The notes beneath the pieces were generated by a model that saw nothing but the letters and a program-made list of their open reading frames with translations, made no database searches and was not told where the DNA came from. From assembly GCA_023954635.1 (NCBI GenBank), contig JAGSHI010000008.1:1-54326 (forward strand): a stretch of 54,326 nucleotides of DNA. The letters run 5' to 3'. Below, piece by piece: positions 35,352 to 43,738 of the stretch. The translations under genes were made by a program, and so were the position numbers. Numbering within the stretch: position 1 is the first letter of the stretch; every line of letters starts with the position of its first letter. This stretch comes from Bacteriovoracaceae bacterium (GTDB lineage Bacteria; Bdellovibrionota; Bacteriovoracia; Bacteriovoracales; Bacteriovoracaceae).

Positions 35352-38300
35352 ATGGAAATCATGAAAGCACTTAGGCTTTGTGCCCTAATCTTGTTCACTT
35401 TGTTGACAGTTCAGCCGTCTTTTTCTGCAATTTTGACTGATGTCGATCCTTTTCAAGAGAAAGTCAGAGGTGCTGAAACAGATGCTCCTGTAGAAGAAGC
35501 ACTTGTCGTCGTTAACTTACCAATAGAGCTAGTGAAACGAGAGTTGAAAGCAATTCTTCTTCATAAAGATTCCCCAATTACAAAAATTGATCGATTAGAC
35601 TTTGATCCAATTAATAGACTTCTCATGCTTGAAGGTGAGATCGTCGTTCCTGCAGATGTTATGTTAGGTCTTACTGATCTAGCAGGTGGCGAAGTTAATG
35701 CAAAACATAGTTTTAAAACAGTTATCTCACTACCTTCAGCAAAAATGCTAGCACTCACACGCTGGTTTCAAGTAAAGATTCAGGAATTCAAACTTGATGG
35801 TCTTGATTATAAACCAAGTCTTCATGTACTTGGGCAGTTTGCTTCAGTTCTTATCTCTAATACTTCATTTTATAACTATATGTTAGATGTAAAACCTGAG
35901 ATGGAAGTCACTCAGGATGATCCAGTCATAATGGTTAGAGACCTTATCCAAAAGAAGGGAGTACGCTTTAGAGGTGATACAATTTCATTTAAATTAGACC
36001 TTAAGTCATTCACTGACTTTTCTAGGTTTGCTGAAATATCAAACATTCGAATGTGGCAATTCAGCCCAGTACTTCTACGTGGAAGTAACCAAATGGTTTT
36101 TAGAATGGAAGCAGGGCTTGGAAAACCTGGTAAAGGTTGGTTACAAGATATCAAAAATCGTGCTGAACACGACTCAAGAACCCTAAGAGAAGTTAGAGAA
36201 CAATTTTATTCAGAGCTTGGAGACCCAAAGGTTTTAAACTCTGAGTTAATGTCCTATTTAGATGCTTCAGTTGAGCAAATGAATTTGATTAAATTGAATA
36301 ATAGAGAAAAACAAGAAATTTCAGACCTTAGAAACTTTGTGGGTAACAAAGTAAGAGAAGCATTAAGTGATAAAAATCCGGAGTTTGTTTCTGACCCTGA
36401 ATATGTACATGAGTCTATAAAACAAACTGGGAAAGAATATATCATTACTGGTTTAACAGATATTAAAAGAAGAAAGACTTTAGAAGAGAGACTAGCAAAC
36501 GGTGGTCGAAATAGTAAAGACACTCCTTTTATAGAAAAAAGAATTAGTCAGAAGACATTGTCTCAAGCTGTAAGGTTTTTTAGAGATTTTGAATTTGAGG
36601 GCGATAATTTATTCCCTGTCTTAGATGTTTATCTTAATCCTGCCCTCCCTGGTGTTGTTATGAAGGGGATTATGAACCTTGATATGAATTGGGTCCTCGC
36701 GATGGGACTTGAGGGAGCTCCAGTAGACTTTGGTAACCTTCCTATTCATTTCTCTGATGATATATATGGAGCTGGGATTCCTTTTGAAACCGCAATTAGA
36801 ATTTCTGTTGAAGACGGTGGTTGGTTAGGTTTAGATGTTAAATCTGTAAGCCTTTTTAAGGGCTCACAAAAGATGGTATTTTCAAGCTTTCAAGAACATG
36901 GTCAATTCATGATTAACTTTGTGAAAATGGCAATTGTAAATACACTTGCTACTACTTTGATCGAGCAGCCAATACCCCCTGTTGTCGATACAGATGATTC
37001 CGGAGAAACAACAGACACATACGTTGTACTAAGAGAAAATATCACACGTCAAAGTTCTGCTTATATGAGTCTTTTTGAAAGTGACGACTTAAGGCTAGAG
37101 GATCTTATTAATTTTGCAAAAGTAGATATTGAAAATAACCCTTTTTTAACAACAGGTCAGCAGTTTGTTGCTGGGAAAACAGAATTGTTCTTCAAAGAAC
37201 TAGTTAAATTTGATGAAGAGTCTGGACTAATTAAGTTTAAAATGGATCCAAAAGTTGTTAGTGAGTCAATTCTTTCTTCGCCAAATGATGTTCAAGTTTG
37301 GAACGTAGAATCTTTATTTGATAAAAATATGGATGAAACATATTTAGATTTAGCTCTAGGTAATAAAAGGCGATCCAAATCATATGTTCAAAAAATATTT
37401 TCCCGTAAAGAAAGAAGAGAAAGTGAAGAGTTTGTAGGAACTAGAGATGAGGGTGGAATTGTAGACCTTGGTATCAAAATGAACTTACAGTCTTTTGAAT
37501 CACTTATTAATAGTATTTTAGCAGATGCTTATACACAACAATCAAAAATTGTAGAAACGCAAATTAAGAGAAACGTAGAAAGTGAACATTATATGATAAG
37601 AGATGTTCACATTAAAGCTGCAAGCAATGGACTTCTTGAGCTAAACGCAACGATGACTCATATTAAAAAGTCGGAAAGAGGTGCTCTGAATCCTGCTCGA
37701 TGGTTTGGAGAGAGATGGCCTGTTAAGAGAAAAACTATTGGTGTAAAAGCGCAAGTAGGAATTTCAGTTGATAGACTAGCAAAGTATCAAAAAGGCTTAA
37801 AACTTGCTGCCAATGAAGTGTTTTTTGGTGACGAGCTATTAAAAATTGATCTTTATAATGCAAAATTCACAATGAGTGGAGATACTTCAGTTGTTGATAA
37901 AATGCTCCTACTTGCTGTTGGGAACTTAGACTTCAAAAGAAGTTCACTCGCTAAAAAAGTAAAAGTACTAGTTCTTAGGGCCTTAAGAGGTTTTCTTAAT
38001 TCAGAAGATCCGCAAAAGAATGGGAACACTGAACTTGGTGGTGTCAAAATCAATATGTATGCAAAAATGCTTACACACAATGAAGAAATATTAATTCAGT
38101 TAAACCCACACATTTTAGCAACAGCGTTTGATGTAAAACTTTTAGCGAATCAACAGTTTAGAGGAAAAGATGTTGGTTTTGTTGTGGATAAGAAAAGTAA
38201 TACATTATCAGTCGACTTCCAAACAGTAGGCAATATGGCCGCAGTCGATAAAGGTGAGCTTTATCAGATCATGGCTAAGGCCAAGAAGATAATGGATCCT

Positions 38301-38867
38301 TATTATATGGAGTCTGATAAAGAAGAATTTCTTAAGAAGTTAAAGGACCTAACTCTACATGATCAGTTTCTTTATAATAGTGACTATAAGAAAATGAGTT
38401 TATTTCACAGATTTATTAAAGTACTTAGTCAGTATGATGGCGTTATTTCAAATACACACAGAGACTATAGAGTAGCTCAAAACATTATGACTGCGATTGG
38501 ACGTGATTTTGAAATGCCACAAGACGAACTCGGTTCCCGAGAGATTACGGCATCAGGTGTTGAGATGATGTATTTCCTTTCAACTGCAATTATTTTAAAA
38601 GAGCATTTAGATTTACTTGCTAATAAGATTAGAGAGTTTGGCCTAGAGGATGAAGTTCCTTATTTTCAAAACTTCGTTAAGCATGCAGAGGATTTTGAGA
38701 AAAGATTTATAGTTCCACTTTTTAATCAATACGAAGTTGAATATAAAGAACACAATGAAAAAATAATTCAAAAAGGACCAACTGACTGGAATCATACATA
38801 TTATCCTGATGCAAGATTTTCAGATGCTGTTTACAAGTTTACGAGACAAATGTTTAAAAGAAGATAG
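35352..38867 (+). CDS. Giant secreted protein of unknown function
   Basis: 1171 residues with a signal peptide (to about FSA, residue 26) and no family I recognise. Beta-rich segments alternate with charged helical regions. Short repeated themes such as IDRLDFDPINRLLMLEGEIVV and VSNIRMWQF-type strands suggest stacked beta layers, like lipid-carrying or AsmA-type proteins, but this is only an impression. No lipobox. A second ATG at 35361 could be the start. The next gene follows after 24 nt and is also secreted, so the two probably form a complex. Confidence 0.8.
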   Translation: MEIMKALRLCALILFTLLTVQPSFSAILTDVDPFQEKVRGAETDAPVEEALVVVNLPIELVKRELKAILLHKDSPITKIDRLDFDPINRLLMLEGEIVVPADVMLGLTDLAGGEVNAKHSFKTVISLPSAKMLALTRWFQVKIQEFKLDGLDYKPSLHVLGQFASVLISNTSFYNYMLDVKPEMEVTQDDPVIMVRDLIQKKGVRFRGDTISFKLDLKSFTDFSRFAEISNIRMWQFSPVLLRGSNQMVFRMEAGLGKPGKGWLQDIKNRAEHDSRTLREVREQFYSELGDPKVLNSELMSYLDASVEQMNLIKLNNREKQEISDLRNFVGNKVREALSDKNPEFVSDPEYVHESIKQTGKEYIITGLTDIKRRKTLEERLANGGRNSKDTPFIEKRISQKTLSQAVRFFRDFEFEGDNLFPVLDVYLNPALPGVVMKGIMNLDMNWVLAMGLEGAPVDFGNLPIHFSDDIYGAGIPFETAIRISVEDGGWLGLDVKSVSLFKGSQKMVFSSFQEHGQFMINFVKMAIVNTLATTLIEQPIPPVVDTDDSGETTDTYVVLRENITRQSSAYMSLFESDDLRLEDLINFAKVDIENNPFLTTGQQFVAGKTELFFKELVKFDEESGLIKFKMDPKVVSESILSSPNDVQVWNVESLFDKNMDETYLDLALGNKRRSKSYVQKIFSRKERRESEEFVGTRDEGGIVDLGIKMNLQSFESLINSILADAYTQQSKIVETQIKRNVESEHYMIRDVHIKAASNGLLELNATMTHIKKSERGALNPARWFGERWPVKRKTIGVKAQVGISVDRLAKYQKGLKLAANEVFFGDELLKIDLYNAKFTMSGDTSVVDKMLLLAVGNLDFKRSSLAKKVKVLVLRALRGFLNSEDPQKNGNTELGGVKINMYAKMLTHNEEILIQLNPHILATAFDVKLLANQQFRGKDVGFVVDKKSNTLSVDFQTVGNMAAVDKGELYQIMAKAKKIMDPYYMESDKEEFLKKLKDLTLHDQFLYNSDYKKMSLFHRFIKVLSQYDGVISNTHRDYRVAQNIMTAIGRDFEMPQDELGSREITASGVEMMYFLSTAIILKEHLDLLANKIREFGLEDEVPYFQNFVKHAEDFEKRFIVPLFNQYEVEYKEHNEKIIQKGPTDWNHTYYPDARFSDAVYKFTRQMFKRR

Positions 38868-38891
38868 ATTGTTATTTTAAAGGGAAAGCTG

Positions 38892-39773
38892 GTGAAGGTA
38901 ATTTATACAACACTTTTGGTTCTTACTTTGAGTTTAGGTGGCTTTGCATGGTCTCAGCAAATGGATCATAATACAGTCCCTGGGGACTCTGTTGTCGTAA
39001 ATGCAGATGATCAAACTACTGCTTATACTAATCTTCAGTTAACTGATGAGCAGTATAAGAAACTTGCCCGTGGAATTTTTAATGTTATAAATGGTATGTC
39101 AGAAAAATTCTTTGTTTCTGACTCTGTAGGTTTGTCTTTCTACATTTTTAGGTATCTATCAGAAATTGGTGAGTATGAAATTGTCTATAAAGATATGATT
39201 ACCTTGATTGATGGCTTCTTGAAACTTGCTGAGTACAAACTAGATGATGATGTTTGGTCTATTGTTCATCAGATTAGAAAGCTAAAGTTTGGAAAAAAGA
39301 ATGGAAAGTTCTGGGTAAAGATATTTGCAAAAGATAAGAAAAATGGGATTAGGTACAATATTGATTCTGACATGGGTGGAAATAAGGTTAAATATTTAAC
39401 AATCTCTAATGGTGCAGAAGCAACATTTGCTGATATTAAAACCACTGATGAAAAGAAGAATATGATCAAGTTTGTCAAAAAGAAAGTAAGGTTTTTGCTA
39501 ATGGGTCTCTCATCTATTAACCAGGTTCATGAAGGGATCGCAAGAAATATTCAATTTCATTTGAGTCAGGAAAACCCTGTTATTCCTATTAAGGCAGAGT
39601 TTTCTGGTATGAAAGTTAGAGTTGTAACAAAGTCTATTTTTAAGACAATTGATTTTAAGCTTCGGAAAGCTTATTCGATACCTGGTCTGAAGGATGGAGA
39701 TAGTCCTCTTCCATCTGTAGTACTCTTATTAAAAGAAAAATTAATGCCTTTAAAGATCTCTATTGATCAATAA
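38892..39773 (+). CDS. Secreted partner of the giant protein
   Basis: 293 residues from a GTG start with AAGGG 7 nt upstream and a signal peptide (KVIYTTLLVLTLSLGGFAWS). No recognised family. The middle is lysine-rich (KKNGKFWVKIFAKDKKNG), with many charged residues throughout and no cysteine in the mature part. It follows the 1171-residue gene by 24 nt on the same strand and converges with the esterase gene at 39777. Confidence 0.78.
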   Translation: MKVIYTTLLVLTLSLGGFAWSQQMDHNTVPGDSVVVNADDQTTAYTNLQLTDEQYKKLARGIFNVINGMSEKFFVSDSVGLSFYIFRYLSEIGEYEIVYKDMITLIDGFLKLAEYKLDDDVWSIVHQIRKLKFGKKNGKFWVKIFAKDKKNGIRYNIDSDMGGNKVKYLTISNGAEATFADIKTTDEKKNMIKFVKKKVRFLLMGLSSINQVHEGIARNIQFHLSQENPVIPIKAEFSGMKVRVVTKSIFKTIDFKLRKAYSIPGLKDGDSPLPSVVLLLKEKLMPLKISIDQ

Positions 39774-39776
39774 TTA

Positions 39777-40787
39777 TTACCGATAGTTAGTAATCATGTT
39801 TCCTTGATAGATTTCTTTTGAAAACTCAATGGCCGTTTTCTTTCCCGCTTTCATTTTTCCAGACTTATTCGTAAGTAAGAAAGTATGCATATGTGTTTTC
39901 GGAACCCAGGCCTTACAGTTTCGAATTCTTTGAGTAACACCAAAAAGTCCACGTTCACTATAAATTAAGTTTTCATGATCACTCGTATTTATGTTTCCAA
40001 ATAGCAGTGTCATAACTATGTCTTTACTTCCCTGGAGAAAACCAATATTAAAATCTCCATAAAGAGAGCAAATCTCAGGAAGTAGTTCTGCCAAGAAGCC
40101 ATCGTGAGTGTCGATAGTCATATTAACTTGTGTCATTGCATAGACAATATCGTTTAACATTTTTGGAGTGAATTTATTCCAAAACTCATTTCCCCAATGG
40201 AGACCAGGAGAGTCCGCGATGAGTGTCTTTTTAATAGCGCTTGGAAATCGCTTATTTATTTCTTGTCCGTGAATCATTGCTCCAATTGCACCAGCACTTG
40301 CACCAAATAAAGCTAAGTCTTTAATACTTTCAGCTTTGATATGACCTCTTTTTATTAGGTGATCAAAAATATACTTAGTATTTGAATAACCTTTGTGATG
40401 AGCTTTAATTCCAAGGCCATACTTAGCAGTATGTCTTCCAGCAAAGACATCACCAGTACAATATGGAATATAAAGAACACTGTGATCATAAAATGGAGTT
40501 TCTTCTTTAGTTCCACTGGCAGCTAAAGAGGCTTTTGTTACAAGCTTAGGAAGTTGATGGAACCAGGCCCTGAGGTTGGGTCCGTAACATGTTGCTGCTG
40601 ACCAACAAGCGCCGCCGCCCATGAACTCTACTGCTAATTTTTTTGAGTCTCTTTTTTTGAAAAACACAGAATATGAACCACCATTTCCACATACAGCGTT
40701 AGGTATTTTTATCTTTTGAAACCCTTTAGCGCTGACTTCGAACATGAAAAAGGTAACGATTAAAATCAATCCTGATTTTAAGGACAT
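39777..40787 (-). CDS. Secreted pectinacetylesterase/Notum-like esterase
   Basis: 336 residues from the ATG at 40787 (AGGAG 6 nt upstream), with a signal peptide (MSLKSGLILIVTFFMFEVSA). Family hallmarks are visible: AVEFMGGGACWSAATC (oxyanion zone, paired Cys), YIPYCTGDVFAGRHT, the nucleophile elbow FGASAGAIGA (Ser164) and LIADSPG. Plant members remove acetyl groups from pectin; animal Notum removes a fatty acyl group from Wnt. A bacterial secreted form should deacylate a polysaccharide or lipidated protein outside the cell. The catalytic His is probably in KTHMHTFLL. Confidence 0.85.
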   Translation of the reverse strand: MSLKSGLILIVTFFMFEVSAKGFQKIKIPNAVCGNGGSYSVFFKKRDSKKLAVEFMGGGACWSAATCYGPNLRAWFHQLPKLVTKASLAASGTKEETPFYDHSVLYIPYCTGDVFAGRHTAKYGLGIKAHHKGYSNTKYIFDHLIKRGHIKAESIKDLALFGASAGAIGAMIHGQEINKRFPSAIKKTLIADSPGLHWGNEFWNKFTPKMLNDIVYAMTQVNMTIDTHDGFLAELLPEICSLYGDFNIGFLQGSKDIVMTLLFGNINTSDHENLIYSERGLFGVTQRIRNCKAWVPKTHMHTFLLTNKSGKMKAGKKTAIEFSKEIYQGNMITNYR

Positions 40788-40930
40788 AGTGAACTCCTGT
40801 TCAAATAAAAACTTTAAGCTCAAGTTTAGAGATTTAATAAAGGCTTAATCTAGACATGATGCAATATTGTCAGAGGATATTAGATTCTAAAAAGACTTTT
40901 CAAGTCACGAAAATTAAGCGAAAAATCTCT

Positions 40931-41953
40931 ATGCCAAAACCACCCGTAAAAGTCTTAATTTCAACAACTTTTGATCCATGGTTCAATCTTGCAACTGAAG
41001 ACTGGATCTTCAAAGATATGGATCCGAAGACAAAGATACTTTTTCTTTGGAGAAACGAGGAAACTGTAGTCATTGGTAGGTTTCAAAACCCTTGGATTGA
41101 ATGCAATACCGCTTTAATGGAACAAGATAGCATCAAGCTCGCTCGGAGACAGAGTGGAGGTGGTGCAGTATTCCATGATCTTGGAAACACAAACTTCACT
41201 TTTTTGACTGGCAAAGATGACTTTGACAAGAAGGTTAACAATTCCATTATCACAAATGCCATTAATTCATTTGGACTTGATTCTTATGCTTCAGGTCGAA
41301 ACGATATTTTAGTAGATGATAACGAAGGACCTAAAAAGATTAGTGGAAGTGCCTTCAAAGAGAAAAGAGATCGTTCTTTTCATCACGGAACTTTACTTAT
41401 AAATGCTGATCTCACGCGACTTGGAAACTATCTTAACCCTGATAAAAAGAAATTAGTTGGAAAGGGGATAAAGTCTGTCAGAAGTCGAGTAACAAATCTT
41501 GCTGCTTTGAGTCCCAAGATTACTCATGACTCACTCACAGGTAAAATAATCGAAGAATTTTTTAATCATCACCAAACAAGTGGTCCAATAGAAGAATTAG
41601 ATCACTCCTACTTGAAGGCCATAAGACCATTGAACGAATATTATGAATCTCTCAAAGATTGGAATTGGAGATTTGGTGAGACACCAAAATTTAATCACCA
41701 TATGGTTGAAAGATTTGATTGGGGAGAGATGGACGTTCATATTGATTCTCATAAAGGGCTAATCGAGCAGTGCCAAATTTTTTCAGATACACTTCACCCT
41801 CAATTGGTAGAATCATTAGCGGCGTTGTTTCCTGGAAGGTCCTATACAAAAGAAACCATAGATATCGTAACAGATGAGATTAGTCGGGAAATGCCTTTTT
41901 TAAACGATGAGCTTACTCAATTTGGTACTTGGCTGAAGACACAAATTGTTTGA
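40931..41953 (+). CDS. lplA: Lipoate-protein ligase A
   Basis: 340 residues from the ATG at 40931, which matches the usual LplA N-terminus (VLISTTFDPWFNLATEDWIF); an upstream in-frame ATG at 40856 would add 25 atypical residues. Signature RRQSGGGAVFHD (72-83), GRNDI, and the lipoyl-AMP lysine in KKISGSAFK (Lys136). The C-terminal accessory domain is present. It attaches scavenged lipoate to E2 and GcvH proteins, fitting a cell that obtains lipoate from outside. Neither candidate start has a strong Shine-Dalgarno. Confidence 0.92.
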   Translation: MPKPPVKVLISTTFDPWFNLATEDWIFKDMDPKTKILFLWRNEETVVIGRFQNPWIECNTALMEQDSIKLARRQSGGGAVFHDLGNTNFTFLTGKDDFDKKVNNSIITNAINSFGLDSYASGRNDILVDDNEGPKKISGSAFKEKRDRSFHHGTLLINADLTRLGNYLNPDKKKLVGKGIKSVRSRVTNLAALSPKITHDSLTGKIIEEFFNHHQTSGPIEELDHSYLKAIRPLNEYYESLKDWNWRFGETPKFNHHMVERFDWGEMDVHIDSHKGLIEQCQIFSDTLHPQLVESLAALFPGRSYTKETIDIVTDEISREMPFLNDELTQFGTWLKTQIV

Positions 41954-41972
41954 ATTTTTACAAAAAGTTAGC

Positions 41973-42001
41973 TTTAAATTACGTTCGGTTTTCTCTAGAC
42001 T
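41973..42001 (+). promoter_or_regulatory. Candidate leaderless promoter of ABC exporter
   Basis: TTTAAA (41973-41978) and TAGACT (41996-42001) are 17 bp apart; the -10 ends 6 nt before the ATG at 42008, which lacks a Shine-Dalgarno. Both boxes match consensus at 4 of 6 positions. Confidence 0.35.
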
Positions 42002-42007
42002 CTTTTC

Positions 42008-43738
42008 ATGTCTAAACCCACCCCAGTAGCTGAAGAATTAAGCGTTAAAAAAGAATCAAAAAATATTTTTTGGACTTATATCAAGAATAATTTATCAATG
42101 TACGTGATAGGTGCATTAATGGTCATACTGACAAACGGTATGCAAGTTCTTTCAACTCGTAATATGGGTTGGATTCTTGACTTTTTCACAGACAAGCCAC
42201 TTCCCGAAATTCTATCTGGGTACACTAAGCTAGATACCTTTCATCTCTTATTCGGAATTATGTTTGTCAGTCGGATACTTCTAACTATTGGACGTTTCGG
42301 CTGGAGAATGACTTTGGCCAGGCAAACTCATTTTGCTAGTGGAATGTTACGTGCGCGAGTATGGGATAAGGTTAGATATTTTAAGTCACATGATTTATCT
42401 TCTAAATGGACGAAAGGTGTTCTAATGAATGCTTCGACTTCAGATGTTGGATCTAGTCGATTTATCTTTGGTTTTACTTTAGTGGCCGTCTTTGATGTTT
42501 TGTTCCTTGGTATTCTAACTCTTGGAGCAATGTTTCTGATTAATGTACCTCTGACATTAATGAGTTTAGTCGTTATGCTCTTTTTACCTATCGCTGTAAA
42601 AAAACTCTCAGAATTAGAGATAAAAAGGTATGGGGTTGCTCAAAATACACTTTCTGAATTCAATGATATTTCTTCTCAAGTTATAAGTACGATAAAGCTA
42701 CAGCGCTTGACTCAGACTGGAGATTATTGGGAAGAGCGCTTGAAAAAGTCAGCTAAGGATTATCAGAATAAGCGTTATGATCTTTTGAAAACATCTTTAC
42801 GCTATATACCAGTTATGGGATCTAGCTCTTTAACTTCTTATGGCGTTTTGTTTTTTATGGGAATTGGAGCGGTTGTAAACGGAAGTTTATCGATAGGTGA
42901 CTTTATAGCAATGCAAGGTTTGATCTTCTTGTTACAAGATCCATTAATGGAATTAGGGTTTATTATTTCTGAAATGAAAAAAGGATTCACATCTCTCGAG
43001 AGGTTAACAGAAATTTATACTACAGATATGGATACAAGCCTTTTGAAAGAAGGTAGAGAAGTGTCTGAAACTGAAGAATTAATGAATATCAGAAATCTAA
43101 ACTTTTCTTATGATAATGGGCCCGGTCTTATTACAGACCTTTCTTTTGTTCTGAAAAAAGGTGATCGATTAGGTATTACAGGTCAAATTGGAACTGGGAA
43201 AAGTACTCTGGTTAAAATTCTGAGTGGACTCATAAGAGGATATGAGGGGGAAGTATTCCTTGCTGGTAAACCTTTTGACTTTTATGGACACGACAATCTA
43301 CGAAAATATATTGGACAAGTTCATCAAAAACCGTTTTTGTTTGCTGAGTCTATTAAAAGTAATATTGCAATGGATGAGGATCTCTCTAATGATGAAATCT
43401 GGAGAATTTTAAAAGTAGCCGGGCTTTCCAAAGATGTAAAACTGTTCCCCTATGGAATTGAAACTCCTTTAGGAGAATGGGGAATAAATCTAAGTGGTGG
43501 TCAAAAACAAAGATTAACAATTGCGAGGGCCCTTTCTAGAAAGCCACGTTTATTATTTCTTGATGATTGTTTAAGTGCCGTAGACACAGTTACTGAAGAG
43601 GAAATATTAAAAAATCTTGATCAAGAGCTTTCAGAGACGACTCTCGTTTGGGTCGCTCATCGAAAATCAACATTAAAATATTGTAATAAAATTCTAGACT
43701 TCGACCAAGATCAAAAAGTGCAGGTAAGTGATGTCTAA
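42008..43738 (+). CDS. ABC exporter half-transporter, degenerate catalytic residue
   Basis: 576 residues: six-helix exporter membrane domain (about 25-330), then a nucleotide-binding domain with Walker A GQIGTGKST (about 391), signature LSGGQ (about 494) and Walker B LLFLDDCLSAVD. The general-base Glu after Walker B is replaced by Asp, as in the MdlA/LmrC half of heterodimeric exporters. It overlaps the next ABC gene by 11 nt. The pair probably exports a lipid or small hydrophobic molecule across the inner membrane; the substrate is unknown. Confidence 0.9.
   Translation: MSKPTPVAEELSVKKESKNIFWTYIKNNLSMYVIGALMVILTNGMQVLSTRNMGWILDFFTDKPLPEILSGYTKLDTFHLLFGIMFVSRILLTIGRFGWRMTLARQTHFASGMLRARVWDKVRYFKSHDLSSKWTKGVLMNASTSDVGSSRFIFGFTLVAVFDVLFLGILTLGAMFLINVPLTLMSLVVMLFLPIAVKKLSELEIKRYGVAQNTLSEFNDISSQVISTIKLQRLTQTGDYWEERLKKSAKDYQNKRYDLLKTSLRYIPVMGSSSLTSYGVLFFMGIGAVVNGSLSIGDFIAMQGLIFLLQDPLMELGFIISEMKKGFTSLERLTEIYTTDMDTSLLKEGREVSETEELMNIRNLNFSYDNGPGLITDLSFVLKKGDRLGITGQIGTGKSTLVKILSGLIRGYEGEVFLAGKPFDFYGHDNLRKYIGQVHQKPFLFAESIKSNIAMDEDLSNDEIWRILKVAGLSKDVKLFPYGIETPLGEWGINLSGGQKQRLTIARALSRKPRLLFLDDCLSAVDTVTEEEILKNLDQELSETTLVWVAHRKSTLKYCNKILDFDQDQKVQVSDV

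Noticed and set aside
40856-40930. Upstream extension of lipoate ligase
   Set aside because: The extra 25 residues are not expected for LplA, and the family N-terminus aligns from the ATG at 40931. Neither start has a good Shine-Dalgarno, so some doubt remains.
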